Origin: Candidatus Zambryskiibacteriota bacterium
GTDB taxonomy: Bacteria > Patescibacteriota > Minisyncoccia > Phycocordibacterales > DATDWN01
Reading direction: 5' to 3'
Length of the DNA stretch: 9,462 bases
Assembly (NCBI GenBank): GCA_016202965.1
Contig: JACQNQ010000035.1
Location: 1 to 9,462 of the forward strand
Made by a program: the position numbers and the translations under genes. The notes under the pieces are model-generated. The model searched no databases, was not told where the DNA came from, and saw nothing but the letters and a program-made list of their open reading frames with translations. Below are positions 1 through 4,987 of the stretch, one piece after another (the first letter of the stretch is position 1; every line of letters begins with the position of its first letter).

Positions 1-1520
1 AAATATAAAAATGTAAAAATTGCTAAATAGATAAAAATCAAAATTATAGGAGAAAATGCGGGAAGAGAAATCGAGCTGAAAGACAGGTTAGCGCCGAGGT
101 GAACGACGGTGAGTTGGTACCAAAGCAAAATGTAAGAGAAAAATGCCGGAATGAAAGAAAGCCAAAGTGAAACGAGACCAACTATGCCGGTGATAAAACC
201 GAGAAACATTGTTGTTGGTATGGTAGCCAGAATTAAAATATTAACGGGCAGAGAAACCAGAGACAAAAGACCGTTTGTGTAAATCAAAAATGGTAAAACA
301 GTCAGCTGGGTTGCTACAGTGGTAGAAACAATTTCCTTTAATGACTTGCTAACACGTAGTGTTAGCAAGTTTGAGAGATAGGGTTCTATAATCGGGGAAA
401 CAAAAATAATTCCAATGGTAGCCAGAGCGGAAAGCTGGAATGACGGGTCAAAAACCAAAAGTAACGGGTTTGGAGCAAGCATTAAAATAACTGCAAAGCC
501 GAAAATGCGGCCGACTTTGTAATCGCGATTAGACTTTTTGGCAATGAGAGCAACTAAAACCATGATGGCCGCTCGCCAGGCGCTCGCTCCCCCGCCGGAA
601 AGAATGGTGAATAAAATAATACTGACAACACCAAAACCAAATGAAAGATTTTTCGGCCTAAACATTTTTAAAAAAAATGTCGGCTGAGCAGACGCAGAAG
701 CATCTGCTTTAAGCAGAAAATTCAAAAGCAACATAATGCTCGTAGCCACGATAGCAATGTTGTAGCCGGAAAGCACAACAACATGCGATACTCCGGTTTT
801 CTGAAATTCCAAAAGCAAGTTTTTGCCGAGAGACTGCTTCGCTCCCAGCAAAAGTCCGGCCATATAACTTCCTTCCGGTTGTGGCAACGCATTATTCAAC
901 GCATCGGTAAAGGCATGTTTGACTTTAAATAGCGCGGTTTTGATTAGACTGCCGTGACCGCTTTCAATCAGCTCCACTTTTGTAAATTTGCTCACATACC
1001 AGATGCCTCTCACCCGCAAATAACCGCGATAGTCAAAAATTCTGCCATCGTTGTTATTATCTTTTGCTATATTTTGCGGTTCTTGCAGAGTCAGTTCCAT
1101 TTTTACTTTATCTCCATATTGAAACTCCGGGTATATATTTGTCGTGATAAGAATCTTTTCCGGGGGCGCAACCGCATCTGCTATTTTAGACAGACGAATT
1201 GTCAGTTTAGTACTGCTTTCCCTTACATCCGGCTCGTTCACAATAACCCCCTCTGCAGAAATTCTCTGTTCTTCAAATGAAACCAGTTGCGATTTAGTGT
1301 AGAGATTTGAAAATGATATCCTGGCTAATCCAAAAAGAATCCCGACTAGAAAAATTGTGCACAATGTAAGAATCAGTCGATTTGTGTCAGAAACAAAATA
1401 TCTGTATGTAAAAATTATTGCCGTCAGAAACCCAAAGGTAAGGAAAATTGTGGGTGTAATATGAAAAAATGAACCGACACCGATGCCGAAAACAAAACCC
1501 AAAATAAGTGAAATTATCAT
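1..1520 (-). CDS. comEC: ComEC/Rec2-type DNA uptake channel protein, 3' end outside window
   Basis: Inner-membrane channel that passes single-stranded DNA into the cytoplasm during natural transformation. Translating the minus strand from ATG at 1520 gives 506 codons without a stop, so the gene leaves the window. Residues about 1-70 hold three hydrophobic segments starting MIISLILGFVFGIGVGSFF. Residues about 80-185 form an extracytoplasmic OB-like region ending in the typical FDYRGYLRVRGIWY. The Competence-domain signature follows as YMAGLLLGAKQSLGK, then TGVSHVVVLSGYNIAIV and SGGGASAWRAAIM, with more membrane helices to the edge. No metallo-beta-lactamase domain is reached, though in full-length ComEC it would follow about here, so its presence is unknown. 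Two palindromes (344-370, 687-708) are read through in frame. The gene lies 40 bp after rnhA on the same strand. Family assignment is firm from motifs; competence itself is inferred. Confidence 0.92.
   Translation of the reverse strand, partial: MIISLILGFVFGIGVGSFFHITPTIFLTFGFLTAIIFTYRYFVSDTNRLILTLCTIFLVGILFGLARISFSNLYTKSQLVSFEEQRISAEGVIVNEPDVRESSTKLTIRLSKIADAVAPPEKILITTNIYPEFQYGDKVKMELTLQEPQNIAKDNNNDGRIFDYRGYLRVRGIWYVSKFTKVELIESGHGSLIKTALFKVKHAFTDALNNALPQPEGSYMAGLLLGAKQSLGKNLLLEFQKTGVSHVVVLSGYNIAIVATSIMLLLNFLLKADASASAQPTFFLKMFRPKNLSFGFGVVSIILFTILSGGGASAWRAAIMVLVALIAKKSNRDYKVGRIFGFAVILMLAPNPLLLVFDPSFQLSALATIGIIFVSPIIEPYLSNLLTLRVSKSLKEIVSTTVATQLTVLPFLIYTNGLLSLVSLPVNILILATIPTTMFLGFITGIVGLVSLWLSFIPAFFSYILLWYQLTVVHLGANLSFSSISLPAFSPIILIFIYLAIFTFLY
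344..370. repeat. Perfect 12-bp inverted repeat inside comEC
   Basis: The arms acttgctaacac (344-355) and gtgttagcaagt (359-370) are exact reverse complements around the 3-nt loop gta. The repeat is read in frame in comEC as about residues 384-393 (LSNLLTLRVSK), at a loop between membrane segments. It is too perfect to be an ordinary codon coincidence and probably belongs to the group of in-gene palindromes in this window. Confidence 0.8.
687..708. repeat. Imperfect palindrome inside comEC
   Basis: The arms agcagacgc (687-695) and gcatctgct (700-708) pair at 8 of 9 positions around the loop agaa. They encode the low-complexity stretch ADASASAQ (about residues 272-279), a hydrophilic insert directly after a membrane helix, where I expect a shorter connector in relatives. 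A candidate in-frame insertion, weaker than the 344-370 element. Confidence 0.5.
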
Positions 1521-1556
1521 ACAGTAATATTTTTAACTTGGTACAGTATACTGTGC
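1520..1556 (-). promoter_or_regulatory. Candidate comEC promoter with 12-bp palindrome
   Basis: A perfect 12-bp palindrome, acagtatactgt, lies at 1543-1554 in the 40-bp gap between rnhA and comEC. On the minus strand it contains the -10-like TATACT (1545-1550), which would start transcription about 18 nt before the comEC ATG. The heptamer tacagta occurs at 1520-1526 and again at 1542-1548, 22 bp apart (about two helical turns). That would suit a dimeric repressor covering the -10 and the start codon. No Shine-Dalgarno is visible. The operator role is inference. Confidence 0.35.
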
Positions 1557-1560
1557 TAAA

Positions 1561-2238
1561 TTATTCGCTGAATTCTCTGATGATTTCTTCTTCATTCGCT
1601 GGTGAAACAGATTTTTTATAGCGAGCTCCGGAAACGCCGTGGACGCGAGCCTTGCACTCATCCCATGTTTTGTGAATTTTAATTTCACCGTTGACCATAC
1701 TTACATATGAATAAGCTCTTGTTTTTGGTTTTGCTTTTTTGGAATTTGGAATCGCCGATATGGAAATAGAAATGCCGTAGCGGGAACGAGAGCCATTGTA
1801 TAAAACCGGAGGATTTTGGTCGGCGAAACCTGTGGCGATAACGTCACATCTCTCGTTTCCCGGAGTTCCGGAATGGCCTTTGATAAGTTTCCAGTGAATG
1901 ATTTTGTGCTTTGTCGTTTTGAGGAGCCGTTGCCACAAATCTTTATTTAAAACTTCTTCTTTTTTGGATGTTTTCCATTTATTTTTCTGCCAACCCTTGA
2001 CCCAGCGAGTAATGCCATTTATGACATAGGCCGAATCTGTATGAATTGTTATTTCTTCGTGACTTCTTACAGATTCAAGCGCGGAAATAACTGCTAAAAG
2101 TTCCATTCTGTTGTTTGTTGTGTGTGTTTCCCTGCCGCCAAGTTCTATAGCGGTGTCAGGTGTCAGAATAATAGCTCCCCATCCGCCAGGCCCGGGATTG
2201 CCCCTCGCCGCTCCGTCACTGAAAATTATTGTGTCCAT
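1561..2238 (-). CDS. rnhA: Ribonuclease HI with C-terminal viroplasmin/hybrid-binding-like domain
   Basis: Cuts the RNA strand of RNA-DNA hybrids (R-loops, primer remnants). Residues 1-140 are the RNase H fold with the full active site: D8 in FSDGAARGNPGPGGWG, E46 in NNRMELLAVISALE, D68 in IHTDSAYVI, H122 in KGHSGTPGNERCD and D132. The basic WVKGWQKNKWKTSKK stretch (79-93) is the substrate handle of E. coli-type enzymes. After a linker rich in S, R and K (about 148-172), residues about 173-225 resemble the RNase H1 hybrid-binding (Caulimovirus viroplasmin) domain: YSYVSMVNGEI, TWDEC around W192, then VHGVSGARYKKS. In most RNases H1 that domain is N-terminal, so the order is swapped. At 225 residues it exceeds the 155-residue E. 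coli enzyme by this extension. The ATG at 2238 lies 6 nt after an extended -10, which supports this start. Confidence 0.93.
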   Translation of the reverse strand: MDTIIFSDGAARGNPGPGGWGAIILTPDTAIELGGRETHTTNNRMELLAVISALESVRSHEEITIHTDSAYVINGITRWVKGWQKNKWKTSKKEEVLNKDLWQRLLKTTKHKIIHWKLIKGHSGTPGNERCDVIATGFADQNPPVLYNGSRSRYGISISISAIPNSKKAKPKTRAYSYVSMVNGEIKIHKTWDECKARVHGVSGARYKKSVSPANEEEIIREFSE

Positions 2239-2244
2239 ATCACT

Positions 2245-2253
2245 ATTATAACA
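2245..2253 (-). promoter_or_regulatory. Extended -10 promoter of rnhA, leaderless
   Basis: The minus strand reads TGT-TATAAT, a perfect -10 with the TGN extension, ending 6 nt before the rnhA ATG. Transcription would begin at or next to the start codon, leaving no room for a ribosome binding site. No convincing -35 hexamer is seen, as expected for an extended -10. Confidence 0.75.
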
Positions 2254-2286
2254 GAACCGACAAAATCATTCTTCTTATGTCTCTTA

Positions 2287-2610
2287 CTAAAAAATTGTAT
2301 CGAATTTCCGCGATCGCGAAAATTTGATACAATTTTTGAAACATGCAGCTCCGTCTGTAAAAATTATAGTATCCATGGGAAGTTTAAGTATAACAAATAT
2401 TTCACCCCCACCGAGTAATACTTGGCGGGGGTGTTTTGTTATTTTTTTGTCCATGGATCGCCGTTGGACACTCGTAAATATCTTGAGCGCCTTCGTAGAT
2501 TTAATGGCTTCATTTGGAACAAACCTCCAGTTTAATCCAATTTCTTTTAGCCCATTTTCAATTTTTTTCATAACAGTTGGCGATAGGTCAGATAGTTTAG
2601 GTTTTTTCAC
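2287..2610 (-). CDS. Small hypothetical protein downstream of recJ, possibly with a degraded 3' end
   Basis: From GTG at 2610 a 107-codon frame runs to TAG at 2287. The GTG is preceded at the right distance by AAGGAGA (2616-2622), the best Shine-Dalgarno in the window; an ATG at 2640 has none. The first half is a plausible soluble, basic protein: KKPKLSDLSPTVMKKIENG, then LKEIGLNWRFVPNEAIKST. I do not recognise the family and see no membrane segment. The second half is doubtful because it reads through the G-rich hairpin at 2403-2433, then the rnhA-like remnant in frame, then the 48-bp palindrome. The native protein was probably shorter and the tail a by-product of rearrangement. It starts 33 bp after recJ, so co-transcription is likely. 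Confidence 0.45.
   Translation of the reverse strand: MKKPKLSDLSPTVMKKIENGLKEIGLNWRFVPNEAIKSTKALKIFTSVQRRSMDKKITKHPRQVLLGGGEIFVILKLPMDTIIFTDGAACFKNCIKFSRSRKFDTIF
2290..2337. terminator. 48-bp near-perfect palindrome, probable bidirectional terminator
   Basis: The outer arms aaaaattgtatc (2290-2301) and gatacaattttt (2326-2337) match exactly. The inner part is symmetric about cgcgatcgcg (2309-2318), with two mismatched pairs (2302/2325 and 2308/2319). Both strands end in a run of T, so it can act as an intrinsic terminator in either direction. On the minus strand it would end the recJ and small-ORF transcript just before the rnhA promoter. It begins 7 nt past the rnhA-like remnant, so it may instead be an inserted palindromic element doing terminator duty. 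Confidence 0.65.
2344..2376 (-). pseudogene. Remnant of a second rnhA 5' end
   Basis: On the minus strand from ATG at 2376, eleven codons read MDTIIFTDGAA. The intact rnhA begins MDTIIFSDGAA and carries its first catalytic Asp here. Codons differ at several positions (GAT ACT against GAC ACA, GCT GCA against GCG GCG), so this is a diverged copy and not a recent duplication. The similarity stops at TGT, where the other copy continues RGNPGPGGW, and the 48-bp palindrome begins three bases after that codon. A promoter-like TGTTATACT lies 10 nt upstream, as in the real gene. I read it as the stump of a lost rnhA paralogue or a partial duplication. Confidence 0.55.
2387..2395 (-). promoter_or_regulatory. 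Extended -10 before the rnhA-like remnant
   Basis: The minus strand reads TGT-TATACT, ending 10 nt before the ATG of the rnhA remnant at 2376. It matches the layout of the working promoters here and may be the fossil promoter of the lost gene. If active, it would make a short transcript ending at the palindrome at 2290-2337. Confidence 0.4.
2403..2448 (+). terminator. Strong plus-strand intrinsic terminator without an obvious gene
   Basis: The stem caccccc (2403-2409) pairs with gggggtg (2427-2433). It extends inward through one mismatch to a 3-nt loop at 2417-2419, giving about 14 paired positions. On the plus strand it is followed by ttttgttattttttt (2434-2448), a classic U-tract. On the minus strand the sequence after the stem is not U-rich, so the likely direction is plus. 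No plus-strand gene ends here, which suggests an unannotated small RNA, a lost gene, or a rearrangement. Confidence 0.65.
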
Positions 2611-2615
2611 GATAA

Positions 2616-2622
2616 TCTCCTT
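2616..2622 (-). promoter_or_regulatory. Shine-Dalgarno AAGGAGA of the small ORF
   Basis: A full AAGGAG core lies about 6 nt before GTG at 2610 and decides the start of the small ORF. It is notable because most other first genes here show no ribosome binding site; an internal operon gene needs one while leaderless first genes do not. Confidence 0.6.
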
Positions 2623-2642
2623 CCAGAAAAACATTAGCATAT

Positions 2643-4376
2643 CTAAAAAATGTCTACAATTCGCAAACGCAGTTCGGGAAAGTTGCGGAAGGTGGATTTT
2701 TCCAAAGTGGCCACAAGGTTTACGGGATTCCCCGGCTCGAGAGAGACGGGGAATTTTTTTGGATCAAAGAAAAAACAAATTGCAGAGACCTTTTTTCCGC
2801 CCAAGGCAGGTTCGCCTTGGGCGGAAAATTTCAATTCCAAATGATTTTTATCTTTGCCAAACTGTTTAACTTCGCTTACTTCTATATTTTCAAAAATAAA
2901 AAGTGGTTTTGGATTTGCCAGTCCGAACGGGGCAAATTTCTCTATGTGACCGTATGTATCCCAGTTCACATCGTCAAGTGATAACTTTTTATCTATAAGT
3001 GTCTCGGAAATTATTTTCTTTTCCTGTGAAAGTTCTGAAAATGCTTCGTTCAAACGCTCTTCAAGCAAATGAATATTTTCATTTGCCACAGAAAATCCTC
3101 CAGCGCCGGTGTGTCCGCCATATTCAATAAAAACATCTTTGGCTTTCGCCATAAGCTTAACCACATCTGTCTCTCCACCAGCACGACATGAGCCCTTTAT
3201 GATAGTATCGCCTTCGCGATTACCTTCTCTGCCCCAGAGAAACACGGGACGATTGTGTTCGTCGCTGAAACTATTTGCCACAAGACCGAGAAGCGAAGGT
3301 TTCCATAGTGGGTTGCCGTGGACAATAACTTGGCGTACTTCTTCTCCCTTGTTTTTTATATATTTTTTTATGTCCGCAACCATCGACGCCACTACGCCTT
3401 TGCGCTCATCGTTGTTTTTATTCAAATGTTCTGTGTACATCCCCGCTTCAACTTCGTTTGTCGTAGAAAGAAGTGTAAAAGCGTCGCGCGGAATGCCCAT
3501 ACGCGAAGCGGCATTGATGCGAGGAGTTATCATAAAAGCAATGTCGTCTTCGGTTACAGTATGTTGAGCAATTTTAAGCGAGGAAAATAATTTCATGAGT
3601 CCGACACGCGGAGATTTACGCAAGACTTTCATACCGTAGTATGAAAAAACTCGATTTTCTCCCTGAAGAGGAACCATATCAGACAATGTTGCTAAGCCAA
3701 CCATGTCAAGCAGCCATTTTTCGTGGCCTTCCGGAAGTGGCAGTTTCTTTGTGGCTACCAGTGCTTGAACAACTTTGAAAATAACTCCCGAACCGCAAAT
3801 CATTTTCTCCGGATATGTGCAGCCTTTTTGTTTTGGATTGATAACAGCAAAAGCTTTAGGCACATCCTCTCCGGGAATGTGATGGTCGGTGATAATAATG
3901 TCTGCACCGGACCTCTGGGCAAATTCGGCTTCAGCATAATCCGTGATTCCGCAGTCAATTGTGATGATTAATTTCACTCCATCGGCAATCAAACCGGCAA
4001 TGGCATCGTGATTCAGACCGTAACCCTCTTTATTGCGCAGAGGAATATAGTTGACAAAATTTGTGAAACCGATTTTTTTCAGAAAATCGTGACAGACAAC
4101 CGCCCCGGGAATGCCATCCGCGTCATAGTCTGAGTAAATGGCGATTTTTTCATTTTCAGAAATGGCTTTCAAAATTCGCTCCACCACTTTATCCATATTT
4201 TTCAATAGAAACGGGTCGTGTGTATGCGCATCATAATCCGGGTTGAGAAACTTTTGCGCCGTTTCATTATCGACAATTCCCCGTGAGTGCAACATCGCCC
4301 GCACCATGGGATGATAGGATTTCAAATTTTCATCAATCTCTTTCGGAATATCGTCACGAATAGCGTATGTTTTCAT
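2643..4376 (-). CDS. recJ: Single-stranded-DNA exonuclease RecJ
   Basis: 5'-3' exonuclease on single-stranded DNA in recombination, base-excision and mismatch repair; cytoplasmic, needs divalent metal. The DHH domain carries IYSDYDADGIPG (D83, D85, D87), IITIDCGI (D141), the name-giving DHH at 164-166, and GLATLSDMVPL (D233). The DHHA1 nucleic-acid-binding part ends in YGGHTGAGGF (419-428). Residues about 460-577 form the OB-fold tail, ending in STFRNFPELRLRIVDIF. The length of 577 is normal for RecJ. The OB region contains two palindromes read in frame (2727-2754 and 2793-2828); the second encodes SAQGEPALGGKK between LELKF and VSAICFF, where relatives usually have a short turn. ATG at 4376 is set 7 nt after an extended -10. 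It is divergent from the HIT gene and followed by the small ORF. Confidence 0.95.
   Translation of the reverse strand: MKTYAIRDDIPKEIDENLKSYHPMVRAMLHSRGIVDNETAQKFLNPDYDAHTHDPFLLKNMDKVVERILKAISENEKIAIYSDYDADGIPGAVVCHDFLKKIGFTNFVNYIPLRNKEGYGLNHDAIAGLIADGVKLIITIDCGITDYAEAEFAQRSGADIIITDHHIPGEDVPKAFAVINPKQKGCTYPEKMICGSGVIFKVVQALVATKKLPLPEGHEKWLLDMVGLATLSDMVPLQGENRVFSYYGMKVLRKSPRVGLMKLFSSLKIAQHTVTEDDIAFMITPRINAASRMGIPRDAFTLLSTTNEVEAGMYTEHLNKNNDERKGVVASMVADIKKYIKNKGEEVRQVIVHGNPLWKPSLLGLVANSFSDEHNRPVFLWGREGNREGDTIIKGSCRAGGETDVVKLMAKAKDVFIEYGGHTGAGGFSVANENIHLLEERLNEAFSELSQEKKIISETLIDKKLSLDDVNWDTYGHIEKFAPFGLANPKPLFIFENIEVSEVKQFGKDKNHLELKFSAQGEPALGGKKVSAICFFFDPKKFPVSLEPGNPVNLVATLEKSTFRNFPELRLRIVDIF
2727..2754. 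repeat. 8-bp inverted repeat in the recJ 3' region
   Basis: attccccg (2727-2734) and cggggaat (2747-2754) are exact reverse complements around a 12-nt spacer that contains ctcgag. It is read in frame as about residues 542-550 (PVSLEPGNP) in the OB-fold tail, 38 bp from the next palindrome. A shorter stem than the others, so less certain as an inserted element. Confidence 0.5.
2793..2828. repeat. Perfect 15-bp inverted repeat inside recJ
   Basis: The arms ttttccgcccaaggc (2793-2807) and gccttgggcggaaaa (2814-2828) are exact reverse complements around the loop aggttc. The element is read in frame as about residues 517-528 (SAQGEPALGGKK), in a loop between two OB-fold strands. A stem this long and GC-rich inside an otherwise AT-leaning gene points to insertion of a palindromic element. 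Confidence 0.8.
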
Positions 4377-4383
4377 TTGGATT

Positions 4384-4411
4384 AGTGTAACATAATCGGA
4401 AAATGGTCAAA
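4384..4411 (-). promoter_or_regulatory. recJ promoter, leaderless
   Basis: On the minus strand a -35 TTTGAC (4406-4411) is followed after 16 nt by an extended -10, TGT-TACACT (-10 at 4384-4389). Seven nt (AATCCAA) then separate it from the recJ ATG. Transcription should begin at the start codon. Confidence 0.7.
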
Positions 4412-4420
4412 TAACAATTA

Positions 4421-4573
4421 AAAACTCCACCAAAATACATTTTCAGAGACGCAAACTTTTCCAGCCAAAAGTTTGCTCTGTCCTCGGCCGCAATTTTGTC
4501 AAGATGAAATGCCTTGACAAAAACCATGCTTGCGGCCTGCGGATGCTCTGAAAATGTATTTTGGTGGAGTTTT
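4421..4573. repeat. 153-bp branched inverted-repeat element (MITE-like)
   Basis: Perfect 28-bp terminal arms (4421-4448 and 4546-4573, beginning aaaactccaccaaaatac) enclose two further hairpins. Hairpin A has arms gcaaactttt (4451-4460) and aaaagtttgc (4467-4476) with loop ccagcc. Hairpin B has ggccgcaa (4486-4493) with ttgcggcc (4530-4537), then ttttgtcaag (4494-4503) with cttgacaaaa (4513-4522), a 9-nt loop and a 7-nt bulge. The fold is a three-way junction. It sits between the divergent recJ and HIT promoters and has no reading frame worth calling. Size and terminal repeats fit a non-autonomous mobile element or a dispersed palindromic repeat; no clear target-site duplication is seen. The right arm may supply the -35 of the HIT promoter. 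Confidence 0.85.
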
Positions 4574-4588
4574 GTGCTGTGTTAGAAT
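4561..4588 (+). promoter_or_regulatory. HIT gene promoter, leaderless, -35 inside the repeat element
   Basis: An extended -10, TGT-TAGAAT (-10 at 4583-4588), ends 6 nt before the ATG at 4595. A -35-like TTGGTG (4561-4566) lies 16 nt further upstream, inside the right arm of the 153-bp element. If used, the element has become part of this promoter. Confidence 0.65.
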
Positions 4589-4594
4589 AACATC

Positions 4595-4987
4595 ATGAAT
4601 ACCTGTATTTTTTGCAAAATCGTCAAAGGAGAAATTCCGTCATATAAGGTATATGAGGATGAGCATTTCCTGGCATTTCTTGATGTAAATCCTCGAACAC
4701 CTGGGCATACCCAAGTTATACCGAAAAAACATTTTCGCTGGGTCTGGGACCTGCCTTCGCAAAGCTTCGGCAAGGCAAGCGTTCCAGGAAACATCGGGGA
4801 ATATTTTGAAGTCGTCCGTAAAATCGCTAAGGCACAACAAAAAGCCTTCCAGACTGACTTCATCCTGTCCAAAATTATCGGTGACGAAGTCGAACACGCT
4901 CACATCTGGGTTTTCCCCGACCCTAAAATCTCCGGTAATCCAAAAGATTTCGCTACAAACGCCGAAAAAATCAAATCATTTCTCTAA
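4595..4987 (+). CDS. HIT-domain (histidine triad) nucleotide hydrolase/transferase family protein
   Basis: HIT proteins hydrolyse or transfer nucleotidyl groups using the middle histidine of an HxHxHxx motif. The protein starts with CIFCKIVKGEIPSYKVYEDE. C4 and C7, with H46 and H101, fit the zinc site of many HIT proteins. Next come the conserved LDVNPRTPGHTQVIPKKHF (29-47) and EVEHAHIWVFPDP near the C-terminus. The triad is H101-A-H103-I-W105: the nucleophile H103 is kept but the third His is Trp, which I recall from related candidate-phyla sequences. Residues about 53-65 (LPSQSFGKASVPG) are an extra loop encoded by a palindrome. At 130 residues it is normal size. It is the only plus-strand gene and its stop overlaps the pgk 3' end by 12 bp. 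The physiological substrate cannot be told from the sequence. Confidence 0.9.
   Translation: MNTCIFCKIVKGEIPSYKVYEDEHFLAFLDVNPRTPGHTQVIPKKHFRWVWDLPSQSFGKASVPGNIGEYFEVVRKIAKAQQKAFQTDFILSKIIGDEVEHAHIWVFPDPKISGNPKDFATNAEKIKSFL
4750..4788. repeat. Palindromic element inside the HIT gene
   Basis: The segment centres on caaagcttcgg. gcctt (4753-4757) pairs with aaggc (4772-4776), and the inner part around aagctt is nearly symmetric. A second reverse-related copy of the arm (ggcaagcgttccagg) follows. Read in frame it gives LPSQSFGKASVPG between WVWD and NIGEYFE. From memory, close relatives pass almost directly from one to the other, so about 12 residues look inserted. I believe similar gaagctt-centred palindromes are dispersed in candidate-phyla genomes, but this is not verified. 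Confidence 0.6.

Noticed and set aside
954..1280. 108-codon open frame on the plus strand
   Set aside because: It lies opposite comEC, whose motifs run unbroken through this stretch; no ribosome binding site and a composition unlike a protein.
1543..1554. LexA (SOS) box
   Set aside because: acagtatactgt has some likeness to known SOS operators but the half-site order and spacing do not fit a known LexA consensus well enough to name.
2610..2640. ATG at 2640 as start of the small ORF
   Set aside because: It would add MLMFFWKEII without any ribosome binding site, while the AAGGAGA sits correctly before GTG at 2610.
2324..2869. 181-codon plus-strand frame
   Set aside because: It crosses the palindrome, the terminator hairpin and the 3' end of recJ on the opposite strand; it is an accidental frame.
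3222..3240. Possible small palindrome in recJ around WGREGNREGD
   Set aside because: Only a few bases pair and no clear stem forms; not counted among the in-gene palindromes.
4421..4573. tRNA or classical cloverleaf RNA
   Set aside because: The branched fold has no anticodon arm, T-loop or CCA-like end and the arm is far too long; kept as a repeat element only.
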